From: Calliopsis andreniformis
Taxonomy: Eukaryota; Arthropoda; Insecta; Hymenoptera; Andrenidae
Reading direction: 5' to 3'
Length of the DNA stretch: 64,000 nucleotides
Assembly (NCBI RefSeq): GCF_051401765.1
Contig: NW_027480422.1
Span: forward strand, 25,004,001 to 25,068,000
A program made the position numbers and the translations under genes. The notes under the pieces were generated by a model. The model was not told the origin of the DNA, did no database searches, and was given only the letters and a program-made list of their open reading frames with translations. The first letter of the stretch is position 1, and every line of letters begins with the position of its first letter. Positions 23,566-36,914 of the stretch are shown in pieces.

Positions 23566-26500
23566 AATATAAATACAACAGTTTTTCCACGGTATAAAAC
23601 GAATAATTGCAACCAGTATGAAAGTTATGGTCATTTCTACGTTCCGAGCAACCTAGGCTTCACCCTAGGGCGTTGCTCCACCAGATCGAATAGTTAGGGC
23701 CTAAGTAGTCAACGCAATAACTATAAAAAACAATATAAATACAACAGTTTTTCCACTGTATAAAATGAATAATTGCAAACAGTGTGGAGGTAATGGTCAT
23801 TTCTACTCTTCGGGCAACCTAGGCTTCACTCTAGGGCGTTTCTCCACCACATCGAATAGCTACGGCCTTAGATGTCAACGTCTGAAGCATAAAATATAAT
23901 ATAAATACAACAGTTTTTCCATCGTATAACAGGAATAATTGCAACCAGTGTGAAAGACATGGCCATTTCTACGTTACGTGCAACCTAGGCTTCTCTCTAT
24001 GGCGTTGCTCCACCACATCGAATAGCTACGGCCTTAGGAGTCAACGCCAGAGGCATAAAATACAAAATAAATACAACAGTTTTTCCATCGTATAACAAGA
24101 GTAATTGCATCCAGTGTGAAAGTGATGGTCATTTCTACGTTCCGGGCAACCTAGGCTTCACTCGAGGGCGTTGCTCAACCACATCGAATAGCTACGGCCC
24201 TAGAAGACAACGCCATAACTATAAAATACAATATAAATACAACAGTCTATCCATCGTATAAAACGAATAATTGCAACCAGTCTGATAGTTATGGTCACAT
24301 CTACGTTCCGGGCAACCTAGGCTTCACCCTAGGGCGTTGCTCCAACAGATCGAATAGGTAGGGCCTAAGAAGTCAACGCCAGAAGCATAAAATACAATAG
24401 AAATACAACAGTTTTTCCATCGTATAACAGGAATAATTGCAACCAGTGTGAAAGATATGGTCATTTCTACGATAAAGGCAACCGAGGCTTCACTCTAGGG
24501 CGTCGTTCCACCAGATCGAATAGTTAGGGCCTAAGAAGTCTACACCAGAAGCATAAAATACAATATAAATACAACAGTTTTTCCCTTGTATAACAGGAAT
24601 AATTGCAAACCAGTGTGAAAGGTATTGTCATTTCTACGTTACGTGCAACCTAGGCTTCACCCTAGGGCGTTGGTCCACCAGGCCGAATAGTTAGGGCCTT
24701 AGAAAACAACTCCAGACGCATAAAATACAATATAAATACAACAGTTTTTCCACGGTATAAAAAGAATAATTGCAACCAGTATGAAAGTTATGGTCATTTC
24801 TACGTTCCAGGCAACCTAGGCTTCACCCTAGGGCGTTGCTCCACCAGATCGAATAGTTAGGGCCTAAGAAGTCAACGCCAGAAGCATAAAATACAATAGA
24901 AATACAACAGTTTTTCCATCGTATAACAGGAATAATTGCAACCAGTGTGAAAGGTATTGTCATTTCTACGATACGGGCAACCTAGGCTTCACTCTAGGGC
25001 GTCGTTCCACCAGATCGAATAGTTAGGGCCTAAGATGTCTACGCCAGAAGCATAAAATACAATACAAATACAACAGTTTTTCAATCTTATAGCAGGAATA
25101 ATTGCAAACAGTGTGAAAGATATGGTCATTTCTACGTTGCGAGCATCCTAGGCTTCACTCTAGGGCATTGCTCCACCACATCGAATAGCTACGGCCTTAG
25201 AAGTCAACGCCATAACTATAAAAAACAATATAAATACAACAGTTTTTCCACTGTATAAAATGAATAATTGCAAACAGTGTGGAGGTAATGTTCATTTCTA
25301 CTTTCCGGGCAACCTACGCTTCACTCTAGGGCGTTACTCCACCACATCGAATCGCTACTGCCTTAGAAGTCAACGCCAGACGCATAAAATACAATATAAA
25401 TACAACAGCTTTTCCATCGTATATAATGTATATTTGCAAACAGTGTCAAAGTAAAGGTCATTCCAACGTTCCGGGCAACCTAGGCTTAACTGTAGGGCGT
25501 TGCTCCACCAGATCGCATAGTTAGGGACTTAGAAGTCAACGCCAGAAGCATAAAATACAATAAAAATGCAACAGTTTTTCCATCCTATAACAGGAATAAT
25601 TGCAACCAGTGTGAAAGTACATGTCATTTCTACGTTCCGGGCAACCTAGGCTTCAGTCTAGGGCGTTGCTCCGCCAGATCGAATAGATAGGGACTTAGAA
25701 TTCAGCGCCAGAAGAATAAAATACAACATATGTAGAACAGTTTTTGCATCGTATAAAATGTATAATTGCAAGCAGTGAAGGTAATGGTCATTTCTACGTT
25801 CTGGATAACCTAGGCTTCACTCTAGAGCGTTGCTCCACCAGATCGAATAGTTAGGGCCTTAGAAGTCAACGCCCGAAGCATAAAATACAAAATAAATAGA
25901 ACAGTTTTTCCATTGTATAAAACGAATAATTGCAACCAGTGTGAAAGTTATGGTCATTTCTACGTTCCGGGCAACCTAGGCTTCACTCTAGGGCATTGTT
26001 CCACCAGATCGAATAGTTAGAGCCTAAGAAGTCAACGCCAGAAGCATAAAATACAATACAAATACAACAGTTTTTCAATCTTATAGCAGGAATAATTGCA
26101 AACAGTGTGAAAGATATGGTCATTTCTACGTTGCGAGCATCCTAGGCTTCACTCTAGGGCATTGCTCCACCACAACGAATAGCTACTGCCTTAGAAGTCA
26201 ACGTCTGAAGCATAAAATATAATATAAATACAACAGTTTTTCCATCGTATAACAGGAATAATTGCAACCAGTGTGAAAGACATGGTCATTTCTACGTTCC
26301 GGGCAACCTAGGCTTCACTCTAGGGCGTTGCTCCACCACATCGAATAGCTGCGGCCTTAGGAGTCAACGCCAGAGGCATAAAATACAAAATAAACACAAC
26401 AGTTTTTCCATCGTATAACAGGAATAATTGCAACCAGTGTGAAAAACATGGTCATTTCTACGTTCCGGGCAACCTAGGCTTCACCCTAGGGCGTTGCTCC

Positions 26501-26640
26501 ACCAGATCGAATAGTTAGAGCCTAAGAAGTCAACGCCAGAAGCATAAAATACAATAAAAATACAACAGGTTTTCCATCGTATATAATGTATATTTGCAAA
26601 CAGTGTAAAAGTAAAGGTCATTTCTACGTTCCGGGCAACC
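23566..26640. repeat. Mosaic satellite segment H
   Basis: About 18 monomers. A large part reappears as the linker after the second E repeat: ACGATAAAGGCAACCGAGG near 24,470 and ACGATACAGGCAACCGAGG near 59,162; TACGTTACGTGCAACC near 24,636 and 59,659 (offset 35,023); GGAGGTAATGTTCATTTC near 25,281 and 60,138 (offset 34,857). A Cys-rich open frame at 25,260-25,454 is a by-product of the repeat, not a gene. Confidence 0.75.
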
Positions 26641-28691
26641 TAGGTTTCGCTGTAGAGCGCTGCTCCACCAGATCGAATAGATAGGTACTTAGAAGTCAAC
26701 GCCAGAAACATAAAATACAATAAACATACAACAGTTTTTCCATCGTATATATGAATAATTGCAACCAGTGTGAAAGTAATGGTCATTTCCACGATCCGGC
26801 CAACATAGGTTTCACTCTTGGGCGTTGCTCCAACAGATGGAATAGCTAGGGACTTAGAATTCAACGCCAGAAGAATAAAATACAACATAAGTATAACAGT
26901 TTTTCCATCGTATAAAATGTATAATTGCAAGCAGTGTGAAGGTAATGGTCATGTCTACCTTCCGGGCAACCTAGGCTTTACTCTAGAGCATTGCTCCACC
27001 AGATCGAATAGTTAGGGCCTACGAAGACAACGCCAGAAGCATAAAATACAATATAAATACAACAGCTTTTCCATCGAATATAATGTATATTTGCAAACAG
27101 TGTGAAAGTAAAGGTTATTTCTACGTTCCGGGCAACCTAGGCTTCACTCTAGGGAGTTGTTCCACCAGATCGAATAGTTAGGCCCTAAGAAGTCAACTCC
27201 AGACGCATAAAATACAATATAAATACAACAGGTTTTCCACGGTATAAAAAGAATAATTGCAACCAGTGTGAAAGTACTGGTCATTTCTATGTTCCCGGTA
27301 AACTAGGCTTCACTCTAGGGCGTTGCGCCACCAGATCGAATAGCTAGTGACTTAGAAATCAGCGCCAGAAGAATAAAATACAACATATGTACAACAGTTT
27401 TTCAATCGTATAACAGGAATAATTGCAAACAGTGTGAAGGATATGGTCATTTCTACGTTGCGAGCATCCTAGACTTCACTCTAGGGCGTTGCTCCACCAC
27501 ATCGAATAGCTACGGCCTTAAAAGTCAACGCCTGAAGCATAAAATACAATATAAATACAACAGATTTTCCATCGTATATAATGTATATTTGCAAACAGTG
27601 TGAAAGTAAAGGTCATTCCTGCGTTCCGGGCAACCTAGGCTTAACTGTAGGGCGTTGCTCCACCAGATCGCATAGTTAGGGACTTAGAAGTCAACGCCAG
27701 AAGCATAACATACAATAAAAATGCAACAGTTTTTAAATAGTATAACAGGAATAATTGCAACCAGTGTGAAAGTACAGGTCATTTCTATGTTCCCGGTAAA
27801 CTAGGCTTCACTCTAGGGCGTTGCTCCACAAGATCGAATAGCTAGGGACTTAGAATTCAGCGCCAGAAGAATAAAATACAACATATGTACAACAGTTTTT
27901 CAATCGTGTAACGGGAATAATTGCAAACAGTGTGAAAGTAATGGTCATTTCTACGTTCCGGGCAACCTAGGTTTCACTCTAGGGCATTGTTCCACCAGAT
28001 CGAATAGTTAGGGCCTAAGAAGTCAACGCCAGGAGCATAAAATACAATACAAATACAACAGCTTTTCCATCGTATAACAAGAATAATTGCAACCAGTGTG
28101 AAGGTGATGGTCATTTCTACATTCCGGGCAACCTAGGCTTCGCTCTAGGGCCATGCTCCACCAGATGGAATAGTTAGGGACTAAGAAGTCAACGCCAGAA
28201 GCATAAAATACAATATAAATACAACAGTTTTTCCCCTGTATAACAGGAATAATTGCAACCAGTGTGAAAGCTATGGTCATTTCTACGTTCCGGGCAACCT
28301 AGGCTTCACTCTAGGGCGTTGCTCCACCACATCGAATAGCTGCGGCCTTAGAAGTGATCGCCAGAAGCATAAAATACAATATAAATACAACAGTTTTTCC
28401 ATCGTATAACAAGAATTATTGCAACCAGTGTGAAAGTGATGGTCATTTCTACGTTCCGGGTAACCTAGGCTTCACTCTAGGGCGTTGTTCCTCCAGATCG
28501 AATAGCTAGGGCCTAAGAAGTCTACACCAGAAGCATAAAATGCAATATAAATACCACAGTTTTTCCATCGTATAACAGGAATAATTGCAACCAGTGTGAA
28601 AGTGATGGTCATTTCTACGTTCCGGGAAACCTAGGCTTCAGTCTAGGGTGTTGCTCCACCACATCGAATAGCTGCGGCCTTAGAAGTGATC

Positions 28692-29205
28692 GCCAGAAGC
28701 ATAAAATACAATAAAAATGCAACAGTTTTTAAATAGTATAACAGGAATAATTGCAACCAGTGTGAAAGTACAGGTCATTTCTATGTTCCCGGTAATCTAG
28801 GCTTCACTCTAGGGCGTTGCTCCACCAGATCGAATAGCTAGGGACTTAGAATTCAGCGCCAGAAGAATAAAATACAGCATATGTACAACAGTTTTTCATT
28901 CGTGTAACAGGAATAGTTGCAAACAGTGTGAAAGATATGGTCATTTCTACGTTGCGAGCACCCTAGATTTCACTCTAGGGCATTGCTCCACCACATCGAA
29001 TACCTACGGCCTTAGGAGTCAACGCCATAACTATAAAAAACAACATAAATACAACAGTTTTTCCGTTGTATAAGATGAATAATTGCAAACAGTGTGGAAG
29101 TAATGGTCATTTCTACTTTCCGGGCAACCTAGGCTTCACTCTAGGGCGTTGCTCCACCACATCGAATAGCTACGGCCTTAGAAGTCAACGCCTGAAGCAT
29201 AAAAT
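28692..29205. repeat. Three-monomer run shared with 31,681-32,194 (+2,989 bp)
   Basis: CCAGAAGC at 28,692 and 31,681 starts a shared run with CAGTTTTTAAATAGTATAAC, TATGTTCCCGGTAA and GTTGCGAGCACCCTAGA variants, offset 2,989 bp (18 monomers). It ends where 29,205 continues into an ATACGATATATGTACAACTG monomer and the partner does not. Confidence 0.75.
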
Positions 29206-29790
29206 ACGATATATGTACAACTGTTTTTCCATCGTATAAAATGAGTAATTGCAACCAGTGTGAAAGTAACGGCCATTTCTACGTTCCGGGCATCCTAGAG
29301 TTAACACTGAGGAATTGCTCCACCAGATCAAATACATAGGGCCTTAGAAGTCAACGCCAGGAGCATAAAGTACATTAAAAATCCAACAGTTTGTCCATCG
29401 TATAACAGGAATAATTGCCACCAGTGTGAAAGTGATGGTCATTTCTGCATTCCCGGCAACCTAGGCTTCACTCTATGGCGTTGCTCCTCCAGATAGAATA
29501 GTTAGGGCCCAGGAAGTCAACGCCAGAAGCATAAAATACAATATAAATACAACAGTTTTTCCCTTGTATAACAGGAATAATTGCAAACAGTGTGGAGGTA
29601 ATGGTCATTTCTACTTTCCGAGCAACCTAGGCTTCACTCTAGGGCGTTGGTCCACCACATCGAATAGTTAGGGCCTTAGGAAACAACTCCAGACGCGTAA
29701 AATACAATGTAAATACAACAGTTTTTCCACGGTATAAAACGAATAATTGCAACTAGTATGAAAGTTATGGTCATTTCTATGTTCCGGGCA
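29190..29790. repeat. Segment shared with the E repeats
   Basis: Matches about 52,275-52,875 (offset 23,085 bp) with the same order of rare variants: ACGATATATGTACAACTG, GAGTTAACACTGAGG, AGTACATTAAAAATCC, TTGCTCCTCCAGATAG, and ACAATGTAAATACAAC at 29,704. The E copies have lost one A here (GAGTTACACTGAGG), so this copy keeps the older 166-bp form. Confidence 0.8.
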
Positions 29791-31506
29791 ACCTAGGCTT
29801 CAGTCTAGGGCGTTGATCCACCAGATCGTATAGTTAGGGCCTAAGAAGTCAACGCCAGAAGCATAAAATACAATATAAATACAACAGTTTTTCCATCGTA
29901 TAACGGGAATAATTGCAACCAGATTGAAGGTGATGGACATTTCTAAGTTCCGGGCAACCTAGGCTTCACTCTAGAGCGTTGCTCCACCAGATCGAATAGC
30001 TAGGACCTTAGAAGTCAACGCCAGAGGCCCAAAATAAAATAAAAATACAAGAGTTATTCCATCGTATAACAGGAATAATTACAACCAGTGTGAAAGTAAT
30101 GGGCATTTCTACGTTCCGTGCAGCCTAGGCTTCACTCTAGGGCGTTGGTCCACCAGGCCGAATAGTTAGGGCCTTAGAAAACAACTCCAGACGCATAAAA
30201 TACAATATAAATACAACAGTTTTTCCACGGTATAAAACGAATAATTGCAACCAGTATGAAAGTTATGGTCATTTCTACGTTCCGGGCAACCTAGGCTTCA
30301 CCCTAGGGCGTTGCTCCACCAGATCGAATAGTTAGGGCCTAGGAAGTCAACGCCAGAATCATAAAATACAATAGAAATACAACAGCTTTTCCATCGTACA
30401 ACAGGAATAATTGCAACCAGTGTGAAAGGTATGGTCATTTCTACGTTCCGGGCAACCTAGGCTTCACTCTAGGGCGTTGCACCACCACATCGAATAGCTG
30501 CGGCCTTAGAAGTCAACGCCAGAAGCATAAAGTACAATATAAATAAAACAGTTTTTCTATCGTAAAACAGGAATAATTGCAACCAGTGTGAAAGGTATTG
30601 TCATTTCTACGTTACGTGCAACCTAGGCTTCACCCTAGGGCGTTGGTCCACCAGGCCGAATAGTTAGGGCCTTAGAAAACAACTCCAGACGCATAAAATA
30701 CAATATAAATACAACAGTTTTTCCACGGTATAAAAAGAATAATTGCAACCAGTGTGAAAGACATGGTCATTTTTACGTTCCGGGCAACCTAGGCTTCACT
30801 CTAGGGCGTTGCTCCACCACATCGAATAGCTGCGGCCTTAGGAGTCAACGCCAGAGGCATAAAATACAAAATAAACACAACAGTTTTTCCATCGTATAAC
30901 AGGAATAATTGCAACCAGTGTGAAAAACATGGTCATTTCTACGTTCCGGGCAACCTAGGCTTCACTCTAGGGCGTTGTTCCACCAGATCGAATAGTTAGG
31001 GCATAAGTAGTCAACGCCAGAAGCATAAAATACAATATAAATACAACTGCTTTTCCATCGTATATAATGTATATTTGCAAACAGTGTGAAAGTAAAGGTC
31101 ATTTCTACGTTCCGGGCAACCTCGGGTTCGCTGTAGGGCGTTGCTCCACCAGATCGAATAGCTAGGGACTTAGAAGTCAACGCGCGAAGCATAAAACACA
31201 ATAAAAATACAACAGTTTTTCCATCGTATAAAATGTATAATTGCAAGCAGTGTGAAGGTAATGGTCATTTCTACGTTCCGGGCAACCTAGGCTGAACTGC
31301 AGGGCGTTGCTCCACCAGATCGCATAGTTAGGGACTTAGAATTTAACGCGAGGAGCATAAAGTACAATAAAAATGCAACAGTTTTTCCATAGTATAACAG
31401 GAATAATTGCAACCAGTCTGAAAGTGCAGGTCATTTCTACGTTCCGGGCAACCTAGGCTTCGCCCTAGGGCATTGCTCCACCAGATCGTATAGCTAGGGA
31501 CTTAGA

Positions 31507-32280
31507 AGTCAACGCCAGAAGCATAAAATACAATATAAATGCAACAGCTTTACCATCGTATATAATGTATATTTGCAAACAGTGTGAAAGTAAACGTCAT
31601 TTCTACGTTCCGGGCAACCTAGGCTTAACTGTAGGGCGTTGCTCCACCAGATCGCATAGTTAGGGACTTAGAAGTCAACGCCAGAAGCATAAAATACAAT
31701 AAAAATGCAACAGTTTTTAAATAGTATAACAGGAATAATTGCAACCAGTGTGAAAGTACAGGTCATTTCTATGTTCCCGGTAAACTAGGCTTCACTCTAG
31801 GGCGTTGCTCCACCAGATCGAATAGCTAGGGACTTAGAATTCAGCGCCAGAAGAATAAAATACAACATATGTACAACAGTTTTTCAATCGTGTAACGGGA
31901 ATAATTGCAAACAGTGTGAAAGATATGGTCATTTCTACGTTGCGAGCACCCTAGACTTCACTCTAGGGCATTGCTCCACCCCATCGAATACCTACGGCCT
32001 TAGGAGTCAACGCCATAACTATAAAAAGCAATATAAATACAACAGTTTTTCCGTTGTATAAAATGAATAATTGCAAACAGTGTGGAAGTAATGGTCATTT
32101 CTACTTTCCGGGCAACCTAGGCTTCACTCTAGGGCGTTGCTCCACCACATCGAATAGCTACGGCCTTAGAAGTCAACGCCTGAAGCATAAAATACAATAT
32201 AAATACAACAGCTTTACCATCGTATGTAATGTATATTTGCAAACAGTGTGAAAGTAAAGGTCATATCTACGTTCCGGGCA
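31507..32280. repeat. Nine-monomer-offset duplication, first copy
   Basis: Matches 33,000-33,773 at +1,493 bp. GTCAACGCC at 31,508 and 33,001 opens the run, which includes TAAATGCAACAGCTTTACC, TTTTTAAATAG, CGTGTAACGGGAATAATTG and CCACCCCATCGAATACC. It ends near CGGGCAACCTAGG versus CGGGCAACATAGG. The first monomer recurs a third time near 36,830. Confidence 0.85.
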
Positions 32281-32999
32281 ACCTAGGCTTCACTCGAGGG
32301 AGTTGTCCCACCAGATCGAATAGTTAGGGCCTAAGAAGTCAACTCCAGAAGCACAAAATACAATATAAATACAAGAGCTTTTCCATCGTATATAATGTAT
32401 ATTTGCAAACAGTGTGAAAGTTATGGCCATTTCTACGTTCCGGGCAAAATAGGCTTAACTCCAGGGCGTTGCTCCACCTGATCGAATAGTCAGGGACGTT
32501 GAATACAACGCCAGAAGCATAAAATACAATAAAAATGCAGCAGTTTTTCCATCGTATAACAGGAAACCTGCAACCAGTGTGAAAGTACTGGTGATATCTA
32601 TGTTCCGGGTGACCTAGGCTTCACCCTAGGGCATTGCTCCACCAGATCGAATAGCTACGGACTTAGAAATCAGCGCCAGAAGAATAAAATACAACATATG
32701 TACAACAGTTTTTCAATCGTATAACAGGAATAATTGCAAACAGTGTGAAGGATATGGTCGTTTCTACGTTGCGAGCATCCTAGACTTCACTCTAGGGCGT
32801 TGCTCCACCACATCGAATAGCTACGGCCTTAAAAGTCAACGCCTGAAGCATAAAATACAATATAAATACAACAGCTTTTCCATCGTATAAAATGAATGAT
32901 TGCAAACAGTGTGAATGTTATGGTCATTTCTGCGTTCCGGGCAACCTAGGCTTCACTCTAGGTCGTTGTTCCATCAGATCGAATAGTTAGGGCCTAAGA

Positions 33000-33773
33000 A
33001 GTCAACGCCAGAAGCATAAAATACAATATAAATGCAACAGCTTTACCATCGTATATAATGTATATTTGCAAACAGTGTGAAAGTAAACGTCATTTCTACG
33101 TTCCGGGCAACCTAGGCTTAACTGTAGGGCGTTGCTCCACCAGATCGCATAGTTAGGGACTTAGAAGTCAACGCCAGAAGCATAAAATACAATAAAAATG
33201 CAACAGTTTTTAAATAGTATAACAGGAATAGTTGCAACCAGTGTGTAAGTACAGGTCATTTCTATGTTCCCGGTAAACTAGGCTTCACTCTAGGGCGTCG
33301 CTCCACCAGATGGAATAGCTAGGGACTTAGAATTCAGCGCCAGAAGAATAAAATACAACATATGTACAACAGTTTTTCAATCGTGTAACGGGAATAATTG
33401 CAAACAGTGTGAAAGATATGGTCATTTCTACGTTGCGAGCACCCTAGACTTCACTCTAGGGCATTGCTCCACCCCATCGAATACCTACGGCCTTAGGAGT
33501 CAACGCCATAACTATAAAAAGCAATATAAATACAACAGTTTTTCCGTTGTATAAAATGAATAATTGCAAACAGTGTGGAAGTAATGGTCATTTCTACTTT
33601 CCGGGCAACCTAGGCTTCACTCTAGGGCGTTGCTCCACCACATCGAATAGCTACGGCCTTAGAAGTCAACGCCTGAAGCATAAAATACAATATAAATACA
33701 ACAGCTTTACCATCGTATGTAATGTATATTTGCAAACAGTGTGAAAGTAAAGGTCATATCTACGTTCCGGGCA
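33000..33773. repeat. Nine-monomer-offset duplication, second copy
   Basis: Partner of 31,507-32,280. Differences noticed include GGAATAGTTG versus GGAATAATTG near 33,225, TGTGTAAG versus TGTGAAAG, and GTCGCTCC versus GTTGCTCC near 33,297. Confidence 0.85.
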
Positions 33774-34235
33774 ACATAGGTTTCGCTGTAGGGCGTCGCT
33801 CCACCAGATCGAATAGCTAGGGACTTAGAAGTCAACGCCAGAAGCATAAAATACAATACAAATACAACAGCTTTTCCATCGTATAACAAGAATAATTGCA
33901 ACCAGTGTGAAAGTGATAGTCATTTCTACATTCCGGGCAACCTAGGCTTCGCTCTAGGGCCATGCTCCACCAGATGGAATAGTTAGGGCCTAAGAAGTCA
34001 ACGCCAGAAGCATAAATTACAATATAAATACAACAGTTTTTCACCTGTATAACAGGAATAATTGCAACCAGTGTGAAAGCTATGGTCATTTCTACGTTCC
34101 GGGCAACCTAGGCTTCACCCTAGGGCGTTTCTCCAACAGATCGAATAGTTATGGCCTAAGAAGTCAACGCCAGAAGCATAAAATACAATAGAAATACAAC
34201 AGTTTTTCCATCGTATAACAGGAATAATTGCAACC
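33285..34235. repeat. Thirteen-monomer-offset duplication, first copy
   Basis: Matches 35,443-36,393 at +2,158 bp (13 monomers). Landmarks: CCACCAGATGGAATAGC at 33,303/35,461 and CGTGTAACGGGAATAATTG. The copies diverge near 34,235 (GAAAGTGATGG) and 36,393 (GAAAGCTATGG). It overlaps the end of the 9-monomer duplication, so the 13-monomer event copied sequence that already carried the changes of the second 9-mer copy (GTCGCTCC). Confidence 0.85.
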
Positions 34236-35442
34236 AGTGTGAAAGTGATGGTCATTTCTACGTTCCGGGAAACCTAGGCTTCAGTCTAGGGCGCGCTTCC
34301 CCCAGATCGAATAGTTAGGGCCTAAGAAGCCTACGCCTGAAGCATAAAATACAATATAAATACCACAGTTTTTCCATCGTATAACAGGAATAATTACCAC
34401 CAGTTTCAAAGTGGTGGTCATTTCTGCATTCCGGGCAACCTAGGCTTCACTCTAGGGCGTTGGTCCTCCAGATAGAATAGTTAGGGCCCAGGATGTCAAC
34501 GCCAGAAGCATAAAAAACAATATAAATACAACAGTTTTTCCCTTGTATAACAGGAATAATTGCAACCAGTGTGAAATGTATTGTCATTTCTACGTTCCGT
34601 GCAACCTAGGATTCACCGTAGGGCGTTGCTCCAACAGATCGAATAGTTATGGCCTAAGAAGTCAACGCCAGAAGCATAAAATACAATATAAACACAACAG
34701 TTTTTCCATCGTATAACAGGAATAATTGCAACCAGTGTGAAAGACATGGTCATTTCTAAGTTCCGGGCAACCTAGGCTTCACTCTAGGGCGTTGCTCCAC
34801 CACATCGAATAGCCGCGGCCTTAGGAGTCAACGACAGAGGCATAAAATACAAAATAAACACAACAGTTTTTCCATCGTATAACAGGAATAATTGCAACCA
34901 GTGTGAAAAACATGGTCATTTCTACGTTCCGGGCAACCTAGGCTTCACCCTAGGGCGTTGCTCCACCAGATCGAATAGTTAGGGCCCAGGAAGTCAACGC
35001 CAGAAGCATAAAATACTACATATATACAACAGTTTTTCCCTTGTATAACAGGAATAATTGCAACCAGTGTGAAAGGTATGGTAATTTCTACGTTCCGGCC
35101 AACCTAGGCTTCACACTAGGGTGTCGCTGCACCACATCGAATAGCTCCGGCCTTAGAAGTCAACGCCAGAAGCATAAAATGCAATATAAATACAACAGTT
35201 TTTGAATCGTATAACAGGAATAATTGCACACAGTGTGAAAGATATGGTCATTTCTACGTTGCAAGCATCCTAGGCTTCTCTCTAGGGCATTCCTCCACCA
35301 CATCGAATAGCTACGGCCTTAGAAGTCAACGCCATAACTATAAAATACAATATAAATACAACAGTCTTTCCATCGCATAAAGCGAATAATTGCAACCAGT
35401 CTGATAGTTATGGTCATTTCTACGTTCCGGACAACCTAGGCT

Positions 35443-36393
35443 TCACTCTAGGGCGTCGCTCCACCAGATGGAATAGCTAGGGACTTAGAATTCAGCGCCA
35501 GAAGAATAAAATACAACATATGTACAACAGTTTTTCAATCGTGTAACGGGAATAATTGCAAACAGTGTGAAAGATATGGTCATTTCTACGTTGCGAGCAC
35601 CCTAGACTTCACTCTAGGGCATTGCTCCACCCCATCGAATACCTACGGCCTTAGGAGTCAACGCCATAACTATAAAAAGCAATATAAATACAACAGTTTT
35701 TCCGTTGTATAAAATGAATAATTGCAAACAGTGTGGAAGTAATGGTCATTTCTACTTTCCGGGCAACCTAGGCTTCACTCTAGGGCGTTGCTCCACCACA
35801 TCGAATAGCTACGGCCTTAGAAGTCAACGCCTGAAGCATAAAATACAATATAAATACAACAGCTTTACCATCGTATGTAATGTATATTTGCAAACAGTGT
35901 GATAGTAAAGGTCATATCTACGTTCCGGGCAACATAGGTTTCGCTGTAGGGCGTCGCTCCACCAGATCGAATAGCTAGGGACTTAGAAGTCAACGCCAGA
36001 AGCATAAAATACAATACAAATACAACAGCTTTTCCATCGTATAACAAGAATAATTGCAACCAGTGTGAAAGTGATAGTCATTTCTACATTCCGGGCAACC
36101 TAGGCTTCGCTCTAGGGCCATGCTCCACCAGATGGAATAGTTAGGGCCTAAGAAGTCAACGCCAGAAGCATAAAATACAATATAAATACAACAGTTTTTC
36201 ACCTGTATAACAGGAATAATTGCAACCAGTGTGAAAGCTATGGTCATTTCTACGTTCCGGGCAACCTAGGCTTCACCCTAGGGCGTTTCTCCAACAGATC
36301 GAATAGTTATGGCCTAAGAAGTCAACGCCAGAAGCATAAAATACAATAGAAATACAACAGTTTTTCCATCGTATAACAGGAATAATTGCAACC
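35443..36393. repeat. Thirteen-monomer-offset duplication, second copy
   Basis: Partner of 33,285-34,235. Differences noticed are single bases: TGTGATAG versus TGTGAAAG near 35,899, and AAAATACAATATAAAT versus AAATTACAATATAAAT near 36,173. It shares the GTCGCTCC and GATGGAATAGC variants of 33,297, which orders the two duplications in time. Confidence 0.85.
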
Positions 36394-36914
36394 AGTGTGA
36401 AAGCTATGGTCATTTATACGTTCCGGGCAACCTAGGCTTCGCTCTAGGGCCTTGCTCCACCAGATCGAATACCTAGGGACTTAGAATTCAACGCCAGAAG
36501 AATAAAATACAACATAGGTGCCACAGTTTTTCCATCGTATAGAGGGAATAGTTGCAACCAGTGTGAAAGTAATGGTCATTTCTACGTTCCGGGCAACCTA
36601 GGTTTCACTCTTGGGCGTTGCTCCACCACACCGAATAGCTACGTCCTTAGAAGTCATCTCCAGAAGCATAAAACACAATACAAATCCAACAGCTTTTCCA
36701 TCGTATAAAATGAATGATTGCAAACAGTGTGAATGTTATGGTCATTTCTGCGTTCCGGGCAACCTAGGCTTCACTCTAGGTCGTTGTTCCATCAGATCGA
36801 ATAGTTAGGGCCTAAGAAGTCAACGCCAGAAGCATAAAATACAATATAAATGCAACAGCTTTACCATCGTATATAATGTATATTTGCAAACAGTGTGAAA
36901 GTAAACGTCATTTT

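Larger units (their letters stand above)
26641..36914. repeat. Block C: mosaic higher-order region with ~24-monomer spacing
   Basis: About 62 monomers. Several variant runs recur at about 3,983 bp (24 monomers): CACCAGATCGCATAG at 27,661 and 31,645 (3,984), the AAACACAAC/GAAAAACATGG pair at 26,401 and 30,882 (27 units) then 34,864 (3,982), and a GTATTGTCATTTC monomer near 30,595 and 34,577. A run at 28,023 recurs at 35,990, twice 24 units. Nested shorter duplications of 9, 13 and 18 monomers overwrite this pattern. Confidence 0.7.
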
